Of a stretch of DNA of 64,000 bases, positions 25,301 through 36,273 are shown piece by piece; position 1 is the first letter of the stretch, and the number at the start of each line of letters is the position of its first letter. The stretch comes from Limanda limanda (lineage: Eukaryota > Chordata > Actinopteri > Pleuronectiformes > Pleuronectidae), in NCBI RefSeq assembly GCF_963576545.1, contig NW_026870533.1, positions 229,630 through 293,629 of the forward strand. The letters run 5' to 3'. Position numbers and translations under genes: made by a program. Below the pieces are notes generated by a model. It did no database searches and was not told the DNA's origin. It saw nothing but the letters and a program-made list of their open reading frames with translations.

Positions 25301-28112
25301 CGCAGGACCCAAATTAAACCAGATGCAACCACTTTCCAAGTCTCTCCGACCTTCACAAAAAAAGTTATTCAAGAATATCTCTTTCTCCTATGTGCTTTCA
25401 TCCCTAACCCTAACCCTAACCCTTCCGAAAGTCGGAGAAGCTCAAGGATGGTACCGATCGATGCGCGCTACCCCATTTAGTGGGGGTAGAGCCTACTTGC
25501 AAGTCTCTCCGACCTTCACAAAAAAAGTTATTCAAGAATATCTCTTTCTCCTATGTGCTTTCATCCCTAACCCTAACCCTAACCCTTCCGAAAGTCGGAG
25601 AAGCTCAAGGATGGTACCGATCGATGCGCGCTACCCCATTTAGTGGGGGTAGAGCCTACTTGCAAGTCTCTCCGACCTTCACAAAAAAAGTTATTCAAGA
25701 ATATCTCTTTCTCCTATGTGCTTTCATCCCTAACCCTAACCCTAACCCTTCCGAAAGTCGGAGAAGCTCAAGGATGGTACCGATCGATGCGCGCTACCCC
25801 ATTTAGTGGGGGTAGAGCCTACTTGCAAGTCTCTCCGACCTTCACAAAAAAAGTTATTCAAGAATATCTCCTCAGATTTGGGGGAATTTCGTCGGTCGAC
25901 CTCTTCCGAAGGTCGTACAAGCTCGGGGATGGTACCAATCGATCCGCAGGACCCAAATTAAACCAGATGCAACCACTTTCCAAGTCTCTCCGACCTTCAC
26001 AAAAAAAGTTATTCAAGAATATCTCTTTCTCCTATGTGCTTTCATCCCTAACCCTAACCCTAACCCTTCCGAAAGTCGGAGAAGCTCAAGGATGGTACCG
26101 ATCGATGCGCGCTACCCCATTTAGTGGGGGTAGAGCCTACTTGCAAGTCTCTCCGACCTTCACAAAAAAAGTTATTCAAGAATATCTCTTTCTCCTATGT
26201 GCTTTCATCCCTAACCCTAACCCTAACCCTTCCGAAAGTCGGAGAAGCTCAAGGATGGTACCGATCGATGCGCGCAACCCCATTTAGTGGGGGTAGAGCC
26301 TACTTGCAAGTCTCTCCGACCTTCACAAAAAAAGTTATTCAAGAATATCTCCTCAGATTTGGGGGAATTTCGTCGGTCGACCTCTTCCGAAGGTCGTACA
26401 AGCTCGGGGATGGTACCAATCGATCCGCAGGACCCAAATTAGTCCAGATGCAACCACTTTCCAAGTCTCTCCGACCTTCACAAAAAAAGTTATTCAAGAA
26501 TATCTCTTTCTCCTATGTGCTTTCATCCCTAACCCTAACCCTAACCCTTCCGAAAGTCGGAGAAGCTCAAGAATGGTACTGATCGATGCGCGCTACCCCA
26601 TTTAGTGGGGGTAGAGCCTACTTGCAAGTCTCTCCGACCTTCACAAAAAAAGTTATTCAAGAATATCTCTTTCTCCTATGTGCTTTCATCCCTAACCCTA
26701 ACCCTAACCCTTCCGAAAGTCGGAGAAGCTCAAGGATGGTACCGATCGATGCGCGCAACGCCATTTAGTGGGGGTAGAGCCTACTTGCAAGTCTCTCCGA
26801 CCTTCACAAAAAAAGTTATTCAAGAATATCTCCTCAGATTTGGGGGAATTTCGTCGGTCGACCTCTTCCGAAGGTCGTACAAGCTCGGGGATGGTACCAA
26901 TCGATCCGCAGGACCCAAATTAGTCCAGATGCAACCACTTTCCAAGTCTCTCCGACCTTCACAAAAAAAGTTATTCAAGAATATCTCTTTCTCCTATGTG
27001 CTTTCATCCCTAACCCTAACCCTAACCCTTCCGAAAGTCGGAGAAGCTCAAGGATGGTACCGATCGATGCGCGCTACCCCATTTAGTGGGGGTAGAGCCT
27101 ACTTGCAAGTCTCTCCGACCTTCACAAAAAAAGTTATTCAAGAATATCTCTTTCTCCTATGTGCTTTCATCCCTAACCCTAACCCTAACCCTTCCGAAAG
27201 TCGGAGAAGCTCAAGGATGGTACCGATCGATGCGCGCAACCCCATTTAGTGGGGGTAGAGCCTACTTGCAAGTCTCTCCGACCTTCACAAAAAAAGTAAT
27301 TCAAGAATATCTCCTCAGATTTGGGGGAATTTCGTCGGTCGACCTCTTCCGAAGGTCGTACAAGCTCGGGGATGGTACCAATCGATCCGCAGGACCCAAA
27401 TTAGTCCAGATGCAACCACTTTCCAAGTCTCTCCGACCTTCACAAAAAAAGTTATTCAAGAATATCTCTTTCTCCTATGTGCTTTCATCCCTAACCCTAA
27501 CCCTAACCCTTCCGAAAGTCGGAGAAGCTCAAGGATGGTACCGATCGATGCGCGCTACCCCATTTAGTGGGGGTAGAGCCTACTTGCAAGTCTCTCCGAC
27601 CTTCACAAAAAAAGTTATTCAAGAATATCTCTTTCTCCTATGTGCTTTCATCCCTAACCCTAACCCTAACCCTTCCGAAAGTCGGAGAAGCTCAAAGATG
27701 GTACCGATCGATGCGCGCTACCCCATTTAGTGGGGGTAGAGCCTACTTGCAAGTCTCTCCGACCTTCACAAAAAAAGTTATTCAAGAATATCTCCTCAGA
27801 TTTGGGGGAATTTCGTCGGTCGACCTCTTCCGAAGGTCGTACAAGCTCGGGGATGGTACCAATCGATCCGCAGGACCCAAATTAAACCAGATGCAACCAC
27901 TTTCCAAGTCTCTCCGACCTTCACAAAAAAAGTTATTCAAGAATATCTCTTTCTCCTATGTGCTTTCATCCCTAACCCTAACCCTAACCCTTCCGAAAGT
28001 CGGAGAAGCTCAAGGATGGTACCGATCGATGCGCGCTACCCCATTTAGTGGGGGTAGAGCCTACTTGCAAGTCTCTCCGACCTTCACAAAAAAAGTTATT
28101 CAAGAATATCTC
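22341..28112 (+). repeat. Array segment 5b: 481 bp ladder, partial copy of segment 2
   Basis: B starts at 22341, 22822, 23303, 23784, 24265, 24746 and 25227 (481 bp steps), then 25871 after three A, then 26352, 26833, 27314 and 27795 (481 bp steps). Markers at 22461, 22560, 23042, 24003 and 24319 repeat 3163, 3262, 3744, 4705 and 5021 at an offset of 19,298. Those at 24665 and 24720 repeat 5848 and 5903 at 18,817. The offset drops by 481, so one B-A-A unit was lost here or gained in segment 2. B at 25227, 25871 and 27795 share a two-base change, AAATTAAACC in place of AAATTAGTCC. Confidence 0.92.
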
Positions 28113-30507
28113 TTTCTCCTATGTGCTTTCATCCCTAACCCTAACCCTAACCCTTCCGAAAGTCGGAGAAGCTCAAGGATGGTACCGATCGATGCGCGCT
28201 ACCCCATTTAGTGGGGGTAGAGCCTACTTGCAAGTCTCTCCGACCTTCACAAAAAAAGTTATTCAAGAATATCTCCTCAGATTTGGGGGAATTTCGTCGG
28301 TCGACCTCTTCCGAAGGTCGTACAAGCTCGGGGATGGTACCAATCGATCCGCAGGACCCAAATTAGTCCAGATGCAACCACTTTCCAAGTCTCTCCGACC
28401 TTCACAAAAAAAGTTATTCAAGAATATCTCTTTCTCCTATGTGCTTTCATCCCTAACCCTAACCCTTCCGAAAGTCGGAGAAGCTCAAGGATGGTACCGA
28501 TCGATGCGCGCTACCCCATTTAGTGGGGGTAGAGCCTACTTGCAAGTCTCTCCGACCTTCACAAAAAAAGTTATTCAAGAATATCTCTTTCTCCTATGTG
28601 CTTTCATCCCTAACCCTAACCCTTCCGAAAGTCGGAGAAGCTCAAGGATGGTACCGATCGATGCGCGCTACCCCATTTAGTGGGGGTAGAGCCTACTTGC
28701 AAGTCTCTCCGACCTTCACAAAAAAAGTTATTCAAGAATATCTCCTCAGATTTGGGGGAATTTCGTCGGTCGACCTCTTCCGAAGGTCGTACAAGCTCGG
28801 GGATGGTACCAATCGATCCGCAGGACCCAAATTAGTCCAGATGCAACCACTTTCCAAGTCTCTCCGACCTTCACAAAAAAAGTTATTCAAGAATATCTCT
28901 TTCTCCTATGTGCTTTCATCCCTAACCCTAACCCTAACCCTTCCGAAAGTCGGAGAAGCTCAAGGATGGTACCGATCGATGCGCGCTACGCCATTTAGTG
29001 GGGGTAGAGCCTACTTGCAAGTCTCTCCGACCTTCACAAAAAAAGTTATTCAAGAATATCTCTTTCTCCTATGTGCTTTCATCCCTAACCCTAACCCTAA
29101 CCCTTCCGAAAGTCGGAGAAGCTCAAGGATGGTACCGATCGATGCGCGCTACCCCATTTAGTGGGGGTAGAGCCTACTTGCAAGTCTCTCCGACCTTCAC
29201 AAAAAAAGTTATTCAAGAATATCTCTTTCTCCTATGTGCTTTCATCCCTAACCCTAACCCTAACCCTTCCGAAAGTCGGAGAAGCTCAAGGATGGTACCG
29301 ATCGATGCGCGCTACCCCATTTAGTGGGGGTAGAGCCTACTTGCAAGTCTCTCCGACCTTCACAAAAAAAGTTATTCAAGAATATCTCTTTCTCCTATGT
29401 GCTTTCATCCCTAACCCTAACCCTAACCCTTCCAAAAGTCGGAGAAGCTCAAGGATGGTACCGATCGATGCGCGCTACCCCATTTAGTGGGGGTAGAGCC
29501 TACTTGCAAGTCTCTCCGACCTTCACAAAAAAAGTTATTCAAGAATATCTCTTTCTCCTATGTGCTTTCATCCCTAACCCTAACCCTAACCCTTCCGAAA
29601 GTCGGAGAAGCTCAAGGATGGTACCGATCGATGCGCGCTACCCCATTTAGTGGGGGTAGAGCCTACTTGCAAGTCTCTCCGACCTTCACAAAAAAAGTTA
29701 TTCAAGAATATCTCCTCAGATTTGGGGGAATTTCGTCGGTCGACCTCTTCCGAAGGTCGTACAAGCTCGGGGATGGTACCAATCGATCCGCAGGACCCAA
29801 ATTAGTCCAGATGCAACCACTTTCCAAGTCTCTCCGACCTTCACAAAAAAAGTTATTCAAGAATATCTCTTTCTCCTATGTGCTTTCATCCCTAACCCTA
29901 ACCCTATCCCTTCCGAAAGTCGGAGAAGCTCAAGGATGGTACCGATCGATGCGCGCAACCCCATTTAGTGGGGGTAGAGCCTACTTGCAAGTCTCTCCGA
30001 CCTTCACAAAAAAAGTTATTCAAGAATATCTCCTCAGATTTGGGGGAATTTCGTTGGTCGACCTCTTCCGAAGGTCGTACAAGCTCGGGGATGGTACCAA
30101 TCGATCCGCAGGACCCAAATTAGTCCAGATGCAACCACTTTCCAAGTCTCTCCGACCTTCACAAAAAAAGTTATTCAAGAATATCTCTTTCTCCTATGTG
30201 CTTTCATCCCTAACCCTAACCCTAACCCTTCCGAAAGTCGGAGAAGCTCAAGGATGGTACCGATCGATGCGCGCTACCCCATTTAGTGGGGGTAGAGCCT
30301 ACTTGCAAGTCTCTCCGACCTTCACAAAAAAAGTTATTCAAGAATATCTCTTTCTCCTATGTGCTTTCATCCCTAACCCTAACCCTTCCGAAAGTCGGAG
30401 AAGCTCAAGGATGGTACCGATCGATGCGCGCTACCCCATTTAGTGGGGGTAGAGCCTACTTGCAAGTCTCTCCGACCTTCACAAAAAAAGTTATTCAAGA
30501 ATATCTC
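28113..30507 (+). repeat. 2395 bp tandem duplication, copy 1
   Basis: Eleven A and four B: A, B (28276), short A, short A, B (28745), five A, B (29715), A, B (30033), A, short A. Private marks shared with copy 2 at an offset of exactly 2395 are CTACGCC before the landmark at 28998, A at 29434 (TTCCAAAAG), T at 29907 inside the telomere-like tract, and T at 30055 (CGTTGGTC). The monomer order is identical in the two copies. Confidence 0.94.
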
Positions 30508-32902
30508 TTTCTCCTATGTGCTTTCATCCCTAACCCTAACCCTAACCCTTCCGAAAGTCGGAGAAGCTCAAGGATGGTACCGATCGATGCGCGCTACCCC
30601 ATTTAGTGGGGGTAGAGCCTACTTGCAAGTCTCTCCGACCTTCACAAAAAAAGTTATTCAAGAATATCTCCTCAGATTTGGGGGAATTTCGTCGGTCGAC
30701 CTCTTCCGAAGGTCGTACAAGCTCGGGGATGGTACCAATCGATCCGCAGGACCCAAATTAGTCCAGATGCAACCACTTTCCAAGTCTCTCCGACCTTCAC
30801 AAAAAAAGTTATTCAAGAATATCTCTTTCTCCTATGTGCTTTCATCCCTAACCCTAACCCTTCCGAAAGTCGGAGAAGCTCAAGGATGGTACCGATCGAT
30901 GCGCGCTACCCCATTTAGTGGGGGTAGAGCCTACTTGCAAGTCTCTCCGACCTTCACAAAAAAAGTTATTCAAGAATATCTCTTTCTCCTATGTGCTTTC
31001 ATCCCTAACCCTAACCCTTCCGAAAGTCGGAGAAGCTCAAGGATGGTACCGATCGATGCGCGCTACCCCATTTAGTGGGGGTAGAGCCTACTTGCAAGTC
31101 TCTCCGACCTTCACAAAAAAAGTTATTCAAGAATATCTCCTCAGATTTGGGGGAATTTCGTCGGTCGACCTCTTCCGAAGGTCGTACAAGCTCGGGGATG
31201 GTACCAATCGATCCGCAGGACCCAAATTAGTCCAGATGCAACCACTTTCCAAGTCTCTCCGACCTTCACAAAAAAAGTTATTCAAGAATATCTCTTTCTC
31301 CTATGTGCTTACATCCCTAACCCTAACCCTAACCCTTCCGAAAGTCGGAGAAGCTCAAGGATGGTACCGATCGATGCGCGCTACGCCATTTAGTGGGGGT
31401 AGAGCCTACTTGCAAGTCTCTCCGACCTTCACAAAAAAAGTTATTCAAGAATATCTCTTTCTCCTATGTGCTTTCATCCCTAACCCTAACCCTAACCCTT
31501 CCGAAAGTCGGAGAAGCTCAAGGATGGTACCGATCGATGCGCGCTACCCCATTTAGTGGGGGTAGAGCCTACTTGCAAGTCTCTCCGACCTTCACAAAAA
31601 AAGTTATTCAAGAATATCTCTTTCTCCTATGTGCTTTCATCCCTAACCCTAACCCTAACCCTTCCGAAAGTCGGAGAAGCTCAAGGATGGTACCGATCGA
31701 TGCGCGCTACCCCATTTAGTGGGGGTAGAGCCTACTTGCAAGTCTCTCCGACCTTCACAAAAAAAGTTATTCAAGAATATCTCTTTCTCCTATGTGCTTT
31801 CATCCCTAACCCTAACCCTAACCCTTCCAAAAGTCGGAGAAGCTCAAGGATGGTACCGATCGATGCGCGCTACCCCATTTAGTGGGGGTAGAGCCTACTT
31901 GCAAGTCTCTCCGACCTTCACAAAAAAAGTTATTCAAGAATATCTCTTTCTCCTATGTGCTTTCATCCCTAACCCTAACCCTAACCCTTCCGAAAGTCAG
32001 AGAAGCTCAAGGATGGTACCGATCGATGCGCGCTACCCCATTTAGTGGGGGTAGAGCCTACTTGCAAGTCTCTCCGACCTTCACAAAAAAAGTTATTCAA
32101 GAATATCTCCTCAGATTTGGGGGAATTTCGTCGGTCGACCTCTTCCGAAGGTCGTACAAGCTCGGGGATGGTACCAATCGATCCGCAGGACCCAAATTAG
32201 TCCAGATGCAACCACTTTCCAAGTCTCTCCGACCTTCACAAAAAAAGTTATTCAAGAATATCTCTTTCTCCTATGTGCTTTCATCCCTAACCCTAACCCT
32301 ATCCCTTCCGAAAGTCGGAGAAGCTCAACGATGGTACCGATCGATGCGCGCAACCCCATTTAGTGGGGGTAGAGCCTACTTGCAAGTCTCTCCGACCTTC
32401 ACAAAAAAAGTTATTCAAGAATATCTCCTCAGATTTGGGGGAATTTCGTTGGTCGACCTCTTCCGAAGGTCGTACAAGCTCGGGGATGGTACCAATCGAT
32501 CCGCAGGACCCAAATTAGTCCAGATGCAACCACTTTCCAAGTCTTTCCGACCTTCACAAAAAAAGTTATTCAAGAATATCTCTTTCTCCTATGTGCTTTC
32601 ATCCCTAACCCTAACCCTAACCCTTCCGAAAGTCGGAGAAGCTCAAGGATGGTACCGATCGATGCGCGCTACCCCATTTAGTGGGGGTAGAGCCTACTTG
32701 CAAGTCTCTCCGACCTTCACAAAAAAAGTTATTCAAGAATATCTCTTTCTCCTATGTGCTTTCATCCCTAACCCTAACCCTTCCGAAAGTCGGAGAAGCT
32801 CAAGGATGGTACCGATCGATGCGCGCTACCCCATTTAGTGGGGGTAGAGCCTACTTGCAAGTCTCTCCGACCTTCACAAAAAAAGTTATTCAAGAATATC
32901 TC
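30508..32902 (+). repeat. 2395 bp tandem duplication, copy 2
   Basis: Same monomer order and length as the preceding block, with B at 30671, 31140, 32110 and 32428. The shared marks fall at the expected places (A at 31829, T at 32302, T at 32450). This copy has a few changes of its own: A at 31311, A at 31999 (GTCAGAG), C at 32329 (CAACGATGG) and CTTTCCGACC near 32545. The sequence continues with a B, not a third A-first copy, so the duplication stops here. Confidence 0.94.
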
Positions 32903-33383
32903 CTCAGATTTGGGGGAATTTCGTCGGTCGACCTCTTCCGAAGGTCGTACAAGCTCGGGGATGGTACCAATCGATCCGCAGGACCCAAATTAGTCCAGAT
33001 GCAACCACTTTCCAAGTCTCTCCGACCTTCACAAAAAAAGTTATTCAAGAATATCTCTTTCTCCTATGTGCTTTCATCCCTAACCCTAACCCTAACCCTT
33101 CCGAAAGTCGGAGAAGCTCAAGGATGGTACCGATCGATGCGCGCTACCCCATTTAGTGGGGGTAGAGCCTACTTGCAAGTCTCTCCGACCTTCACAAAAA
33201 AAGTTATTCAAGAATATCTCTTTCTCCTATGTGCTTTCATCCCTAACCCTAACCCTAACCCTTCCGAAAGTCGGAGAAGCTCAAGGATGGTACCGATCGA
33301 TGCGCGCTACCCCATTTAGTGGGGGTAGAGCCTACTTGCAAGTCTCTCCGACCTTCACAAAAAAAGTTATTCAAGAATATCTC
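32903..33383 (+). repeat. Single B-A-A unit between two duplications
   Basis: One 481 bp unit (B at 32903, then two full-length A) lies between the 2395 bp and 1445 bp tandem duplications. It carries no private change that I noticed. Confidence 0.9.
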
Positions 33384-34828
33384 TTTCTCCTATGTGCTTT
33401 CATCCCTAACCCTAACCCTAACCCTTCCGAAAGTCGGAGAAGCTCAAGGATGGTACCGATCGATGCGCGCAACCCCATTTAGTGGGGGTAGAGCCTACTT
33501 GCAAGTCTCTCCGACCTTCACAAAAAAAGTAATTCAAGAATATCTCCTCAGATTTGGGGGAATTTCGTCGGTCGACCTCTTCCGAAGGTCGTACAAGCTC
33601 GGGGATGGTACCAATCGATCCGCAGGACCCAAATTAGTCCAGATGCAACCACTTTCCAAGTCTCTCCGACCTTCACAAAAAAAGTTATTCAAGAATATCT
33701 CTTTCTCCTATGTGCTTTCATCCCTAACCCTAACCCTTCCGAAAGTCGGAGAAGCTCAAGGATGGTACCGATCGATGCGCGCTACCCCATTTAGTGGGGG
33801 TAGAGCCTACTTGCAAGTCTCTCCGACCTTCACAAAAAAAGTTATTCAAGAATATCTCTTTCTCCTATGTGCTTTCATCCCTAACCCTAACCCTAACCCT
33901 TCCGAAAGTCGGAGAAGCTCAAGGATGGTACCGATCGATGCGCGCTACCCCATTTAGTGGGGGTAGAGCCTACTTGCAAGTCTCTCCGACCTTCACAAAA
34001 AAAGTTATTCAAGAATATCTCTTTCTCCTATGTGCTTTCATCCCTAACCCTAACCCTAACCCTTCCGAAAGTCGGAGAAGCTCAAGGATGGTACCGATCG
34101 ATGCGCGCTACCCCATTTAGTGGGGGTAGAGCCTACTTGCAAGTCTCTCCGACCTTCACAAAAAAAGTTATTCAAGAATATCTCCTCAGATTTGGGGGAA
34201 TTTCGTCGGTCGACCTCTTCCGAAGGTCGTACAAGCTCGGGGATGGTACCAATCGATTTGCAGGACCCAAATTAGTCCAGATGCAACCACTTTCCAAGTC
34301 TCTCCGACCTTCACAAAAAAAGTTATTCAAGAATATCTCTTTCTCCTATGTGCTTTCATCCCTAACCCTAACCCTAACCCTTCCGAAAGTCGGAGAAGCT
34401 CAAGGATGGTACTGATCGATGCGCGCTACCCCATTTAGTGGGGGTAGAGCCTACTTGCAAGTCTCTCCGACCTTCACAAAAAAAGTTATTCAAGAATATC
34501 TCTTTCTCCTATGTGCTTTCATCCCTAACCCTAACCCTAACCCTTCCGAAAGTCGGAGAAGCTCAAGGATGGTACCGATCGATGCGCGCTACCCCATTTA
34601 GTGGGGGTAGAGCCTACTTGCAAGTCTCTCCGACCTTCACAAAAAAAGTTATTCAAGAATATCTCTTTCTCCTATGTGCTTTCATCCCTAACCCTAACCC
34701 TAACCCTTCCGAAAGTCGGAGAAGCTCAAGGATGGTACCGATCGATGCGCGCTACCCCATTTAGTGGGGGTAGAGCCTACTTGCAAGTCTCTCCGACCTT
34801 CACAAAAAAAGTTATTCAAGAATATCTC
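33384..34828 (+). repeat. 1445 bp tandem duplication, copy 1
   Basis: Seven A and two B: A, B (33547), short A, two A, B (34185), three A. The first A has CAACCCC and AGTAATTC (A at 33531), and the second B reads GATTTGCAGG (two changes, at 34258 and 34259). The A after that B has TACTGATCG. All of these repeat 1445 bp downstream. Confidence 0.93.
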
Positions 34829-36273
34829 TTTCTCCTATGTGCTTTCATCCCTAACCCTAACCCTAACCCTTCCGAAAGTCGGAGAAGCTCAAGGATGGTA
34901 CCGATCGATGCGCGCAACCCCATTTAGTGGGGGTAGAGCCTACTTGCAAGTCTCTCCGACCTTCACAAAAAAAGTAATTCAAGAATATCTCCTCAGATTT
35001 GGGGGAATTTCGTCGGTCGACCTCTTCCGAAGGTCGTACAAGCTCGGGGATGGTACCAATCGATCCGCAGGACCCAAATTAGTCCAGATGCAACCACTTT
35101 CCAAGTCTCTCCGACCTTCACAAAAAAAGTTATTCAAGAATATCTCTTTCTCCTATGTGCTTTCATCCCTAACCCTAACCCTTCCGAAAGTCGGAGAAGC
35201 TCAAGGATGGTACCGATCGATGCGCGCTACCCCATTTAGTGGGGGTAGAGCCTACTTGCAAGTCTCTCCGACCTTCACAAAAAAAGTTATTCAAGAATAT
35301 CTCTTTCTCCTATGTGCTTTCATCCCTAACCCTAACCCTAACCCTTCCGAAAGTCGGAGAAGCTCAAGGATGGTACCGATCGATGCGCGCTACCCCATTT
35401 AGTGGGGGTAGAGCCTACTTGCAAGTCTCTCCGACCTTCACAAAAAAAGTTATTCAAGAATATCTCTTTCTCCTATGTGCTTTCATCCCTAACCCTAACC
35501 CTAACCCTTCCGAAAGTCGGAGAAGCTCAAGGATGGTACCGATCGATGCGCGCTACCCCATTTAGTGGGGGTAGAGCCTACTTGCAAGTCTCTCCGACCT
35601 TCACAAAAAAAGTTATTCAAGAATATCTCCTCAGATTTGGGGGAATTTCGTCGGTCGACCTCTTCCGAAGGTCGTACAAGCTCGGGGATGGTACCAATCG
35701 ATTTGCAGGACCCAAATTAGTCCAGATGCAACCACTTTCCAAGTCTCTCCGACCTTCACAAAAAAAGTTATTCAAGAATATCTCTTTCTCCTATGTGCTT
35801 TCATCCCTAACCCTAACCCTAACCCTTCCGAAAGTCGGAGAAGCTCAAGGATGGTACTGATCGATGCGCGCTACCCCATTTAGTGGGGGTAGAGCCTACT
35901 TGCAAGTCTCTCCGACCTTCACAAAAAAAGTTATTCAAGAATATCTCTTTCTCCTATGTGCTTTCATCCCTAACCCTAACCCTAACCCTTCCGAAAGTCG
36001 GAGAAGCTCAAGGATGGTACCGATCGATGCGCGCTACCCCATTTAGTGGGGGTAGAGCCTACTTGCAAGTCTCTCCGACCTTCACAAAAAAAGTTATTCA
36101 AGAATATCTCTTTCTCCTATGTGCTTTCATCCCTAACCCTAACCCTAACCCTTCCGAAAGTCGGAGAAGCTCAAGGATGGTACCGATCGATGCGCGCTAC
36201 CCCATTTAGTGGGGGTAGAGCCTACTTGCAAGTCTCTCCGACCTTCACAAAAAAAGTTATTCAAGAATATCTC
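34829..36273 (+). repeat. 1445 bp tandem duplication, copy 2
   Basis: Same order as copy 1, with B at 34992 and 35630 and the short A at 35147. The GATTTGCAGG form of B and the following TACTGATCG form of A recur at the expected offset. I saw no difference between the copies on reading. A base-by-base alignment would settle the exact identity. Confidence 0.93.
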
